DNA from: CAZVCJ01 sp964625745
GTDB taxonomy: Bacteria > Chloroflexota > Anaerolineae > VGOG01
Direction: 5' to 3'
Length of the DNA: 64,000 bases
Assembly: GCA_964625745.1 (NCBI GenBank)
Contig: CAZVCJ010000002.1
Location: forward strand, 25,009 to 89,008
The position numbers and the translations under genes are program-made. How positions within the stretch are numbered: position 1 is the first letter of the stretch; every line of letters begins with the position of its first letter. The notes under the pieces were generated by a model. It saw only the letters and a list, made by a program, of their open reading frames with translations. It searched no databases and had not been told where the DNA came from. Below are positions 15,441-24,454 of this stretch, in pieces.

Positions 15441-16241
15441 ATGCTGTTACGAGGCAAGATTCAAAGGATGATCATCGCGATAGCCCTGGCATCCTCGCTG
15501 GGCTTCATCTTCCTTTTCCTTACGGCTTGCGCTGGGAGCACCCCTCAGCCAACTCCTACGACGGAGAAGCCTTCGCCAACGCCAGAGCCGACACCCACGG
15601 CGATCATAGACAGGTTTTTTCATGCCAGGCAGCAGATGGTTTGGAACCAGATCCGCGCCAGGGGTGTGTCCGACGAGGCCGTCCTGACGGCCATGGAGAC
15701 GGTGCCCCGCCACGAATTCGTGCCCGCCAGGTACCTGGAACAGGCCTACGCCGATCACCCCCTCCCTATCGGCTACGGCCAGACCATCTCCCAACCCTTC
15801 ATCGTGGCCTGGATGACCGAGCTGCTGGAGTTGGAGAAAGACAGCAAGGTGCTGGAGATCGGCACTGGCTCGGCTTACCAGGCGGCAGTGCTGGCCGAAA
15901 TAACAGACCAGGTCTACACCATAGAGATCATCGAAGAACTGGAGAAGAGCGCGGAGGAGAGGCTGAAGGGGCTGGGCTACACCCAGGTGAAGGTGAAACA
16001 CGCCGACGGCTACTACGGCTGGGAGGAGCATGCCCCTTACGATGCCATCATCGTCACCTGCGCCCCCGATCACATCCCCCAACCACTCGTCCAGCAGTTG
16101 AAGGACGGCGGGCGGCTGGTCCTACCCGTGGGGCCGCCGGGCGGCTACCAGAGCCTGTGGCTGATCACCAAGCAGGACGACCAGGTGCTCAGCAGAAACC
16201 TGGGCGGCGTCAGCTTCGTGCCCTTGACGGGAGAGCATTGA
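15441..16241 (+). CDS. Protein-L-isoaspartate O-methyltransferase as a lipoprotein
   Basis: The 266-residue protein has a signal peptide with lipobox FLTAC (Cys30), a Thr/Pro linker (about 34-52) and then a complete PCMT domain with YGQTISQPFIVAWMTELL and the SAM-binding motif VLEIGTGSAYQAAVL. PCMT normally repairs isoaspartyl residues in the cytoplasm using SAM. Export is odd because SAM is not expected outside the membrane, so the real substrate, donor or topology may differ. The start follows GAGAGGAGG. The next gene, also a methyltransferase, begins 57 bases after its stop. Confidence 0.85.
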   Translation: MLLRGKIQRMIIAIALASSLGFIFLFLTACAGSTPQPTPTTEKPSPTPEPTPTAIIDRFFHARQQMVWNQIRARGVSDEAVLTAMETVPRHEFVPARYLEQAYADHPLPIGYGQTISQPFIVAWMTELLELEKDSKVLEIGTGSAYQAAVLAEITDQVYTIEIIEELEKSAEERLKGLGYTQVKVKHADGYYGWEEHAPYDAIIVTCAPDHIPQPLVQQLKDGGRLVLPVGPPGGYQSLWLITKQDDQVLSRNLGGVSFVPLTGEH

Positions 16242-16282
16242 GTTTCGGGTTTCGAGTTTGGAGTTTGGAGTTTCAGGTTTGC
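16242..16282. repeat. GTTTCGAGTTTGGAGTTT tandem repeat
   Basis: Degenerate units of GTTTCGGG/GTTTGGA fill the gap between the two methyltransferase genes. A similar CCTGAAACCCTGAAACC tract lies inside the E2 gene at 57896-57982. Confidence 0.5.
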
Positions 16283-16298
16283 AGCAGGAGGGTCTGAG

Positions 16299-17864
16299 AT
16301 GTCGTTAGTTTCCATGATCATTGCTGACCGCATGGAATCGCTGACCAGGTACTACGACCGCTGGATGCATCTCATCACCGGCGGACAGGACAGGCGGGTT
16401 CGAGACGCCGTGCTGGGCTGGATTGAGCCTGGTGATCTGGTGCTGGACGTGGGCTGCGGCACGGGGACGTTGGCCGTCAAGGCGGCTCAAAAGGGCGCTC
16501 AGGTCATCGGGATAGACCAGTCGCCGGCCATGCTGAAGCTGGCGCGGGAGAAGGCCCAGGCCAGTGGGGTGGAGGTTGACTTCCGCCTCGCCCAGGCCCA
16601 GAGCCTCGACCTGGACGAGGAGCTCGACGTGGTGACCGCCACCTTCACCCTCAGCGAGATCTCTCCCGACGAGGCGGAGATGATCGTGGCAGACCTGGCG
16701 GAACACCTGAAACCAGGCGGCAAGATGATCGTGGCCGACGAGGCGCAACCAACAAAAGCGTTTCAGCGCATCGTTTCCGGGTTGCAGCGGGCACTCGTGG
16801 CCCTGCTCACCTTCCTCATCATCGAAGAGCGCCCCACCCGCCTGCACGATCTGCGGGCGCTGCTGGAGTCCGTAGGGCTGGCCGTGACAGACGAGCAGCC
16901 CTTCCAGAGCGGCGCCCTGCGCCTGGTGGTGGCTGAACGACGAGGCCCGGTGGTCAGGCCCAGGCGGGAGGTCTTGGAACCCACAATCCACAGCGGCTTC
17001 AAGGGTCTCCTCTGGGACTTTCTCTGCTGGCTGTTTATCCTGCCTCTGGCCGTGAGATCGGGGCTGTACAGAATCGGCAGCCCGACGCCGGACTCGCCCC
17101 TTCTCCTCACTTCCAATTTCTACATGACCTTCAAGCAGGTGGTCAAGGCTCTCCAGGGCCGGCATTGCTGGCTCATGGTCGAAGACACCGAGGGATGGAA
17201 CGTGTGGTGCGCCCTCGGTGCCCGTATCTTCAGCGCGGAGAAGGCCGCGGCTCTGATGCGCGCCCACGACGTAGATAGCCTGCTCAATCACCAAACCATC
17301 GTCGTACCCAGGCTGGGCGGGAGGATAGCAAAACGGTTGTCCGAACTGACGGCCCTTCGGCCAGCCCTTCGACGGAGCTCAGGACAAGGCTCAGGACAAG
17401 GCTGGCGGGTCATCAAAGGCCCCATCGAAGCCCGCGATCTGCCAGCGTTTATCGAGGGCGGCCTGGTGACCACGCGGCCTATGCGTAGCCTGCGGCGCTA
17501 CTACAGCCTTCCCCAGCGACTAAGGGTGGGGACGCTAACCGCGCTCATCGCCATCATTTGCGCTCTGCCTTTCCTGTTCATCCTGAGGGAGTTCCTGCCG
17601 TTTTTCCTCACCTTCGGCCTCGTCAGCTCCTTCGTGCTGGGCATCTTTCACTATTGGATCCCAGGCCGAACCGGCGTGGTCAAAGAGCTACTGTTGGGAG
17701 CGTTGGCTTTCTTATGCCTGCTGTGTTGGCCCGTCGCCCAGGGTCAGCCCTTGACTCTGCGCCTGGGGTGGGCGATGCTGGCCCTTCTCATCTATTCCTT
17801 CGTCCTGGGCTACATGTACCAGGGCAGCACGCCGGTGATTTATTGGAAGAGGATCTGGAAATAG
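16299..17864 (+). CDS. SAM methyltransferase fused to an HgcA/CFeSP-like corrinoid membrane domain
   Basis: The 521-residue protein has three parts. Residues about 30-215 form a class I SAM methyltransferase (DVGCGTGTLA at 50-59). Residues about 265-395 resemble the corrinoid-binding domain of HgcA and of the corrinoid iron-sulfur protein: LTSNFYMTF, LMVEDTEGWNVWCALG, VVPRLGG and GPIEARDLPAFIEGG. Cys304 in NVWC is at the position of the HgcA cap-helix cysteine that ligates cobalt; the following AGK of HgcA is LGA here. Residues about 410-505 contain about four membrane helices, also as in HgcA. A repeat-coded insert (RPALRRSSGQGSGQG, about 354-368) lies between two conserved strands. No hgcB ferredoxin gene is adjacent. 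Methyl transfer via corrinoid is inference; mercury methylation is unproven. The start follows AGGAGGG. Confidence 0.75.
   Translation: MSLVSMIIADRMESLTRYYDRWMHLITGGQDRRVRDAVLGWIEPGDLVLDVGCGTGTLAVKAAQKGAQVIGIDQSPAMLKLAREKAQASGVEVDFRLAQAQSLDLDEELDVVTATFTLSEISPDEAEMIVADLAEHLKPGGKMIVADEAQPTKAFQRIVSGLQRALVALLTFLIIEERPTRLHDLRALLESVGLAVTDEQPFQSGALRLVVAERRGPVVRPRREVLEPTIHSGFKGLLWDFLCWLFILPLAVRSGLYRIGSPTPDSPLLLTSNFYMTFKQVVKALQGRHCWLMVEDTEGWNVWCALGARIFSAEKAAALMRAHDVDSLLNHQTIVVPRLGGRIAKRLSELTALRPALRRSSGQGSGQGWRVIKGPIEARDLPAFIEGGLVTTRPMRSLRRYYSLPQRLRVGTLTALIAIICALPFLFILREFLPFFLTFGLVSSFVLGIFHYWIPGRTGVVKELLLGALAFLCLLCWPVAQGQPLTLRLGWAMLALLIYSFVLGYMYQGSTPVIYWKRIWK
17351..17405. repeat. CTTCGACGGAGCTCAGGACAAGG-type repeat, in-frame insertion
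   Basis: The element is inserted inside the HgcA-like domain and keeps the frame. It belongs to the CCTGAGCCTGTCGAAGG family seen at 27072, 33490, 33756, 35887, 47361, 56601 and 58114. Confidence 0.7.
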
Positions 17865-17873
17865 AGGTGCCTG

Positions 17874-18509
17874 ATGTGTCTTAGAGGCGAAAAGGTCATC
17901 ATCCGCCCAATGGTCAGGGAGGATGTGGACAAGATGGGGGCCTGGCGGCCTTTAACCGACCCTCTCGACTCTCTGTGGAATGGGCCGTCACGCAGCAGCG
18001 ACAGCCACATTCGGTTTCAAGCCCAGGCCGACGACCCCAGCCGACGCTGGTATGCCGTCGAAGACCTGGCGGGCCGGCTAATCGGACGGCTGAGCCTGCG
18101 GCGGATAAGCCGGCGCAAGTCAGCCCTCCTGGGCATAACCCTGGGGGGCGACTACGTGGGCCAGGGTTACGGCAGCGACGCCATCCGCACGTTTCTGGGC
18201 TATTACTTCCGGGAGTTGGGCTTCGAAATGCTTTGTCTGGACGTGGCCGCTCCGAACAAGCGGGCCGTCCGCTGTTACGAGAAGTGTGGCTTCAAGCACA
18301 TTGGCAGCCACTACCAGGGGGCCGGCAGCGATGGGCGCCTGGCTTTCCTGAAGGATGAGAAATATCGTGATGTCAGACGATTCTTCAAGAAGAAGAGAGG
18401 TCGTAATGTTGTCCTGTTCTACGACATGAAGATCGAGAAGGGAGACTTGGAGTCGCAGACGCATTGGTTGACAACTGAAACAGAGGAGGGCAGTGATGAA
18501 GAGCGATAG
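17874..18509 (+). CDS. GNAT-family N-acetyltransferase (RimJ/RimL-like)
   Basis: The 211-residue protein starts MCLRGEKVIIRPMVREDVDK. It has the GNAT acetyl-CoA motif in the stretch LGGDYVGQGYGSDAIRTFL (about 83-101) and the late motif AAPNKRAVRCYEKCGF typical of RimJ/RimL-type enzymes. The C-terminus adds a Lys/Arg-rich tail. It starts nine bases after the previous stop and overlaps the protease gene by 14 bases, so it belongs to the same operon. The substrate is unknown. Confidence 0.8.
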   Translation: MCLRGEKVIIRPMVREDVDKMGAWRPLTDPLDSLWNGPSRSSDSHIRFQAQADDPSRRWYAVEDLAGRLIGRLSLRRISRRKSALLGITLGGDYVGQGYGSDAIRTFLGYYFRELGFEMLCLDVAAPNKRAVRCYEKCGFKHIGSHYQGAGSDGRLAFLKDEKYRDVRRFFKKKRGRNVVLFYDMKIEKGDLESQTHWLTTETEEGSDEER

Positions 18510-21500
18510 GGCAAGAGTTAAGCTGATGTTAGCTCTAGGGTCGGCGATTTTGGTCGGCGCGTTCCTGCTGCTTGTCCTGAGCCCAGCCGAAGGGCTGTTG
18601 CTGAACGCCAGCGGGAGGGTCTTAGCCATTGGGCCGCCACTCCCGTCGCAACTGCCTGTGGGACGGCCAGCGCCGACGCGTCCGCCGCTCAAGCTGCCAC
18701 CTCCCCGCACGGGCTTCATACCACCTCCAGTAGACCTGTCTCACCTGAAAGGGGACAAAATACCAGAGGNNNNNNNNNNNNNNNNNNNNNNNNNNNNNNN
18801 NNNNNNNNNNNNNNNNNNNNNNNNNNNNNNNNNNNNNNNNNNNNNNNNNNNNNNNNNNNNNNNNNNNNNCCGGCAGGTGGGATTGGCGCGACCTGGGTGC
18901 AGTCACCTCGGTGAAGAACCAGGGTTCTTGTGGCTCGTGTTATGCTTTTGCAGCCATCGGGAATTTCGAATCCAATCTGCTGATTGACGGCGCTGGCAGC
19001 TATGATTTCTCGGAGAACCATGCCAAGGAATGCAACTGGCAAGAACTGAACGATTATAGATATCCCCCCGGCACCCCCTGGGGCAGTTGCGCTGGGGGGA
19101 ATTACTTCATGCTCGCCAGCTTGTTCTCTCAAAAGGGCACGGTGCTGGAATCGTGCGACCCGTACGTGGCCAGCGACGTCGACTGCAATGACACCTGTTC
19201 GTATGAAAAGACACTGCTGGACTGGAGGATCATCTCAGGTGATGCGGTGCCCGATACAGAGGTGCTTAAGAGCTACATTTTCGCAGCCGCCAGCCCGGTT
19301 TACACGTCAATCTATGCCGGCGACGGCGACGCCTGGCAAACGGAGTTCGGGAACTATGACGGTTCTTATACCCTCCACCATCCAGGAACAGAAGCGACGA
19401 ACCACACCGTGCTGATCGTCGGCTGGGACGACAGTCTCACCCACGCGGGAGGCACGGGCGGCTGGATCGTGAAGAACAGTTGGGGCACAGACTGGGGGGA
19501 CAATGGCTACTTCTACATCGCCTATGGCTCGGCCAGCATCGGCATGCACTCCTCGTTTGTGCACGCCTGGCAGGACTATGATCCCGACGGCGATATCATG
19601 TACTACGACGAGGCCGGCTGGATGGGCTGGAGTTGGGGCTACGAGGATACGACCGGTTGGGGCCTGTGTAAGTTCATCCCTGCCAGCAACACCTACGTCA
19701 CGCGCGTGGAGTTCTGGACCACGGATGCGACCACCGACGTTGACGTGTACATCTACGACGATTTCGACGGCATGGCGCTCAGCAATCCGCTGTGGAGCAG
19801 TCTGGACCATAGCTTTAATGAAGCCGGCTACCATGGGGTGGCGGTGGATCCACCTTTGGTGGTGACGGAAGGTGACGATGTCGTGGCAGTGGTGGCGTTC
19901 ACCAACCAGAGCTACCAGTATCCCATTCCAATAGACGTGGACGGCCCCAACGAGACGCTGCGCACCTATGTTAGCCCTTCAGGCAGCGATGGCTCGTGGT
20001 ACAACCTGGGAGCGGGTGCAGGTGAAGACGTGGCCATCCGCTTGCGCACTTCGGGCATAGCCGTTCCACCCACACCGACAGTGACGCCAACACCGTCTGG
20101 CTTCAAAGTCTACCTGCCCCTCATCGTGAAGAATTACGCCCCAGGCGCTCCTACCCCAACGCCGACCCCGACGCCAACTGTTACCCCGATGAATACGCCG
20201 GGACCCGGTGTTGGCGCTGCACGTGGCCGCATACTGTGGAATGATGAGGGGGCAAGTGGCGCCTATTCACGGTTGTGTCAGGACCTTGAGTCCGGAACGT
20301 GCAGTGGCCGGCAGTATGACACGACGACCGACGCGAGCGGCTGGTATGAGTTCACCGACGTCGTGCCCGATTCATATTGCCACCTGGTCCGCTTAGCCGG
20401 TGAGCCGGTGTGGTGGTATAAGTCATTCTTGTTTGGGTGCAGCGAGATCACTATCAGCGCAGGCAAGATCACCAGGATAGACGACTTTCACGTCGCCAAG
20501 ACTGATCTCGCCTTGTTGTCTCCGCCAGACGACAGCACCCTGGATACCAATCAGCCCACGCTGGTCTGGGCAGCCTATCCATCAGCGGCCTATTACAAAG
20601 TGTATCTGAGGCGGGAGAGCCCATCACCTGAGACGATCCTCGACTATGTGCGGGTGGATGGTACTGCGCTTACGGTAGCGGATCCCTTGTACGGAGGTGA
20701 GTATAGGTGGAGCGTGAACGCCTACAACGCTAATGATCGCCAGATCGCCTATAGCTACATTGATTACCACTTCACCGTCCCAGGCTCACCCGCACCAACC
20801 CCGACGCCTACTCCCCTCCCCACGCCACCTCCCGGCACAGATGTCCATGTCACCAACAGCACTACCTTCGCACCCTACGAAGGCTCCACTTCCACCTATC
20901 TGGTCGGCGAGATGTACAATGCATCGGATGTCAGCGTCGGCTTCGTCAAAATCTATGCCACCTTCTACGACGCAGAGGGCAGCGTGGTGGATGAGGGATG
21001 GACCTACGCTTGCATCCATCATCTTGCGCCAGAGATGAGCTCACCCTTCAGCATCAGCTTTTACAACCTGCCGGCCTCCTCCTGGGATCACTACGAGCTG
21101 CACCTAACGTGGCGGACCACGGCCTACACCCCCTTACCGATGGAGGTCTCTAACGTCAGCGACTTCTTCGACGAAGGGAATGCCTTCCACGTCACGGGGG
21201 ATGTCCGCAACCAGTATGACCGTCAATTGGGTGATATCAAAGCGTGCGTGGCAATGCACGATGCGGCTGGCGACACTATCGGCGTTTGGTGGGACAGTGT
21301 CGGGACCCTGGGCCCTGACGAGACAGATTCCTTTGATGTGAAAGTCTCCTTCTGGAAACATAAGCCTGATCGGGGCGAGCTGGCCGACTACTCGCTACAG
21401 GTTTACAACGAGTACGAGTCCGTGACGGCCACGGAGCAGGAGAAACTGTGTCAGGCAAGGGACGAGGCAGCCGAACTCGCCACACAGATGCGGGCCGATT

Positions 21501-21517
21501 GGGAGGCTCACAGGTAG
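18496..21517 (+). CDS. Secreted papain-family (C1A) cysteine protease, multidomain, interrupted by a sequence gap
   Basis: ATG 18496 follows GAGGAGGG. A signal anchor (LMLALGSAILVGAFLLLV) and a Pro-rich stretch precede the N gap; the frame resumes at 18872. The peptidase C1A core follows: QGSCGSCYAF (catalytic Cys codon 18938-18940; the usual Trp is Tyr), NHTVLIVGWDD (His, 19403-19405) and VKNSWGTDWG (Asn, 19475-19477). After a jelly-roll-like part comes VYLPLIVKNY, a Thr-Pro linker, a carboxypeptidase-regulatory-like domain, an Ig/FN3-like domain, a second linker and two FxLYD-like domains. The frames on the two sides of the gap differ, which is explained by an arbitrary gap size. Any I29 propeptide would fall in the gap. 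Surface or extracellular proteolysis is likely. Confidence 0.85.
18770..18869. other. Assembly gap (100 N)
   Basis: Exactly 100 N, the conventional size for an unknown scaffold gap. It lies between the Pro-rich N-terminus and the catalytic domain of the protease. Confidence 0.95.
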
Positions 21518-21673
21518 CTATCCCTTGAATCCCAACTCTTCCGCGCTGTGATCTACCCCACGATGGCAGGCATTCGAGGGCATCAGGTACATTGGGGAGT
21601 TGATCCGTCACTTTGGGGCAGGCAGGTAGGGGTGGGTTTCCATCACTACCTCAGTAATGGGGCAAACCAAAAA

Positions 21674-21794
21674 GGCTCTTTGGGAGTTAGGGTGGGTAGT
21701 GAGCCGGAGTCCACAACTTGTTGGGGGTATGGCGCAGCAACCCCCAACAAGTTGGGGACTCCAACACCGTGACCCTGCGAAATCCCAAAGAGCC
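21674..21794. repeat. Nested inverted repeat upstream of the beta-helix gene
   Basis: Outer arms GGCTCTTTGGGA (21674-21685) and TCCCAAAGAGCC (21783-21794) are perfect. Inside, GGAGTCC plus AACTTGTTGGGGG (706-727) pairs with CCCCCAACAAGTT plus GGACTCC (741-762) around a 13-base loop. There is no transposase and no T tract. It could be a non-autonomous element or a structured leader of the following gene. Confidence 0.7.
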
Positions 21795-21818
21795 ACCAAA
21801 AATTAAGGGGGAGTTGCG

Positions 21819-23366
21819 ATGAAGACTTCAAGCGTTACTCGGCTTGTGCCACATCGAGTTGTGCACCTGGTTCTGGCCATAGGGCTGAGTGGGCTGCTGT
21901 TGGCCCTCTGGCTGGGGCTGGTCGCGATGGTGCCGGCCCGCGCCGATGCGGGCATTCGCTACGTGGCCTCCGACGGGGACGACAGCAAGCTGTGCGACAG
22001 CATCGCCGACCGCTGCCGCACCGTCCAGCGGGCCATTGACGTCGCCGATCCCTTCGATGAGATACGGGTGGCCACGGGCACCTACACCGACGCGGCGGGC
22101 ACGGTGGCCGAGATCACCAAGACGGTGACGTTGCTGGGCGGCTGGGACGGCGGTTTCACCACCCGCGACCCTGCCGCCTACCCTACCACGCTGGACGCCC
22201 AGCGGAACGGGCGGGTGGTGTACATCTCTGGCAACATCTCCCCCACCATTGATGGCTTCACCATCACCGGGGGGAATGCCACCAGCGAGATTATCGGCAC
22301 TGGGCAGGGCGGCGGTATCTATAGCGAAGATGCCAGCCCCATCATCCAGAACAACGTCATCATCAACAACACAGCCAGCATCAGCCCAACTGTTGGCAGC
22401 GGCGGCGGCATCTACCTGTACGGTGCGTCTGCCTCGGCGCTCATCAGTGGCAACCAGGTGCTCTCCAATACCGCCTACAGTACCTCGTGGGGCCAGGGTG
22501 GTGGCGGTCTGTATCTCTCCTACAGCGACGCGACCGTCCAGCGCAATCTCATCCAGGGTAATACCTGCAACCGCGCCGGAGGTGGAATCTATGTCGGCTG
22601 CTGTGGCGCTCCCCGCATCCTTGACAACGAAATCCGGTCCAACGAGTCTGATAACAACGGCGGCGGCATCTACTCGCGGTTCATCGGCTGGCCCCACATC
22701 GAAGGCAACTGGATTATCAACAACGTCGCCCGGTGGCATGGTGGGGGTATAATCTCCGTCAACGGCGACCAGCCGACCGTTATCGCCAATCGTATCTTCA
22801 GCAACACGGCCGATAGCGGCGCGGGGGTGCTCGTGGAGACCAGTGGCTATTATACCGTGACCAACAACTTTATCGCCCACAACGGCAACGGTGGCGGCAT
22901 CAAGGTGTGGGATACTACGCGATACGGCCTTGTCGCCCACAACACTGTCGCCTTCAACACCGGCTCTGAGGGTGGCATCTACCTGGCCGAGGGCTACATC
23001 ACGCCCACCGTGGTCAACAACATCATCGTCTCCAACACCTACGGCATCCGGGCCCATGTCAACGCCTCCGGCACGCTGGACTACAACGACGTGTGGGGCA
23101 ACACCACCCAGGACTATGACCTGCCCGGCGCGCTGGAGCCCGGCCTCCACGACATCCAGGCCGATCCCCTCTTCGTCCACCCGGCCGGGGATGACTATCA
23201 CCTGCGAGCGGGCTCGCCCTGCATTGATGCCGGCACCGACGCCGGAGTCACGACCGACATTGATGGCGACCCCAGGCCCATGGGCGCGAGGGTGGACATC
23301 GGCGCCGATGAATACCACCGCTACACCATCTACCTGCCCATCGTCACGAAAGGCTACGCGGACTGA
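21819..23366 (+). CDS. Secreted right-handed parallel beta-helix protein
   Basis: The 515-residue product has an N-terminal signal (LVLAIGLSGLLLALWLGL...ARA, cleavage near residue 43) and many beta-helix rungs with the pattern GGGIY...P.I..N.I..N (about 150-410). A DIGADEY motif typical of choice-of-anchor Q domains follows, and the C-terminus is IYLPIVTKGYAD. Such proteins bind or process polysaccharides at the cell surface; no catalytic acid pattern of a specific lyase family was found. The start follows a GGGGGAG SD at 21806-21812. Confidence 0.85.
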   Translation: MKTSSVTRLVPHRVVHLVLAIGLSGLLLALWLGLVAMVPARADAGIRYVASDGDDSKLCDSIADRCRTVQRAIDVADPFDEIRVATGTYTDAAGTVAEITKTVTLLGGWDGGFTTRDPAAYPTTLDAQRNGRVVYISGNISPTIDGFTITGGNATSEIIGTGQGGGIYSEDASPIIQNNVIINNTASISPTVGSGGGIYLYGASASALISGNQVLSNTAYSTSWGQGGGGLYLSYSDATVQRNLIQGNTCNRAGGGIYVGCCGAPRILDNEIRSNESDNNGGGIYSRFIGWPHIEGNWIINNVARWHGGGIISVNGDQPTVIANRIFSNTADSGAGVLVETSGYYTVTNNFIAHNGNGGGIKVWDTTRYGLVAHNTVAFNTGSEGGIYLAEGYITPTVVNNIIVSNTYGIRAHVNASGTLDYNDVWGNTTQDYDLPGALEPGLHDIQADPLFVHPAGDDYHLRAGSPCIDAGTDAGVTTDIDGDPRPMGARVDIGADEYHRYTIYLPIVTKGYAD

Positions 23367-24028
23367 TCTACGGACTGGGGCTCAAGCTCGGCATCACGAT
23401 GAAAATCTTCCAAAACTCGCTGCATCTGAAGGGGTTCGTCGAAGGAGAGATAAACGGGCTCGACCTTTCCTTCGCCAGTCTTGCATTCTAGCTTGATGGC
23501 TGGGCGAGCTCTCAGGCCAAAGTGGACTTCGCCTACTTCGGTCCCCCTGATGGTATGCGGCTTGAAGAAGATGTACCACCAGCCGACGTCACCCTTGGGT
23601 ACGCCCACCAGGAAGCGTGAATTCAGCATCCTGGCCATCACGATGTGCTCTCTGGTCTCCGTAGTAGCGAAGTCAGCGGTAACCTCCACGAAATAGCGCC
23701 GCTCACCTCGCACCTCGAACAGGCCACTGGCTCGGACGGCAACTTTTTCATCGGGCACCAACTCAGGACAGTCCGAAGATGAGGGAAGCTCGCCTCCGCC
23801 CTGGCGAAAGATGATGAAGCCCTGCCGTTTGGCCAGGAGCGTGACCGAAACGAGGATCAAACAGAGGACGATGATCAAAACGGCCTGCTTGCTCGCCAGG
23901 CCGCCAACTCTCCAGATCAAACCGCAGGCCAGGGCAAAGAGCAGTGGCACCAGGTTCAAGCGCAGAGGGCCTATGCGGTGACGACTGAGCTGGTAGCTTG
24001 CTTTGAGGATGAACCCGACGATGCTCAT
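23354..24028 (-). CDS. Membrane protein of unknown function
   Basis: The 224-residue protein has two adjacent membrane helices (LNLVPLLFALACGLIW and AVLIIVLCLILVSVTLLA, about 25-64) and a soluble C-terminal domain of about 150 residues. It overlaps the end of the convergent beta-helix gene by 13 bases. No family recognised. Confidence 0.65.
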   Translation of the reverse strand: MSIVGFILKASYQLSRHRIGPLRLNLVPLLFALACGLIWRVGGLASKQAVLIIVLCLILVSVTLLAKRQGFIIFRQGGGELPSSSDCPELVPDEKVAVRASGLFEVRGERRYFVEVTADFATTETREHIVMARMLNSRFLVGVPKGDVGWWYIFFKPHTIRGTEVGEVHFGLRARPAIKLECKTGEGKVEPVYLSFDEPLQMQRVLEDFHRDAELEPQSVDQSA

Positions 24029-24117
24029 GGTAGTTGGCCTCTTGCATGAAAAAAGGCAGGTCAGGCTTGAAGCAATCTAGCTGCCGACATGCCTTTTCAT
24101 CACACTATCCCCACGAA

Positions 24118-24177
24118 TCACTTCAGTTCGTAGAACTCCTTTGGCGAAATCCCTAACCCACCTGTTCTGATGGTCAT
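24118..24177 (-). other. 19-codon ORF following the HicB-like gene
   Basis: Four bases after the HicB-like stop, a short frame reads MTIRTGGLGISPKEFYELK and stops. It may be a truncated partner gene or a chance ORF. Confidence 0.25.
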
Positions 24178-24181
24178 TGGT

Positions 24182-24355
24182 TCATTCTCGTTGCGTGTCT
24201 AATTCGAGACAAATCTGGGCCACATTTTTGAGATTCTCTATTGCCTCCTCATAGGTCTCGCCCTCGGCATAACATTGCTTGATATTCTCGCAAACCGCCA
24301 GATAGCCGCCCTCCTCCTGAGGCTCAATTGTCACAATAAGGGTGAAGTTCCTCAT
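24182..24355 (-). CDS. HicB-like antitoxin-fold protein (57 residues)
   Basis: The product begins MRNFTLIVTIEPQEEGGYLA and continues with CENIKQCYAEGETYEEAIENL, the beta-strand/helix pattern of HicB antitoxins and UPF0150 proteins. ATG 24355 is six bases after GGAGGG; a second ATG at 24361 touches the SD and is rejected. No HicA gene lies beside it, so it is an orphan or its toxin has been lost. It is transcribed from the promoter at 24407-24435. Confidence 0.75.
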   Translation of the reverse strand: MRNFTLIVTIEPQEEGGYLAVCENIKQCYAEGETYEEAIENLKNVAQICLELDTQRE

Positions 24356-24406
24356 AAGCATCCCTCCGTTTCCTCGACCTTTTTCGAGTCCTGGATCTCT
24401 GTCACC

Positions 24407-24435
24407 ATTATAACACCAGGCGCTTGATATTGCAA
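24407..24435 (-). promoter_or_regulatory. Promoter of the HicB-like gene
   Basis: Minus strand: TTGCAA (24430-24435), a 17-base spacer, TATAAT (24407-24412). Confidence 0.75.
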
Positions 24436-24454
24436 AACAGAACTCGTCGCCTCC

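Noticed and set aside
16299..17864. True mercury-methylating HgcA
   Set aside because: No HgcB ferredoxin gene is adjacent, the cap helix lacks the AGK continuation, and an N-terminal methyltransferase is fused; only an HgcA-like relation is claimed.
21828..23318. 496-residue minus-strand ORF opposite the beta-helix gene
   Set aside because: Repetitive Val/Gly/Asp composition mirrors the beta-helix repeats on the other strand; no SD.
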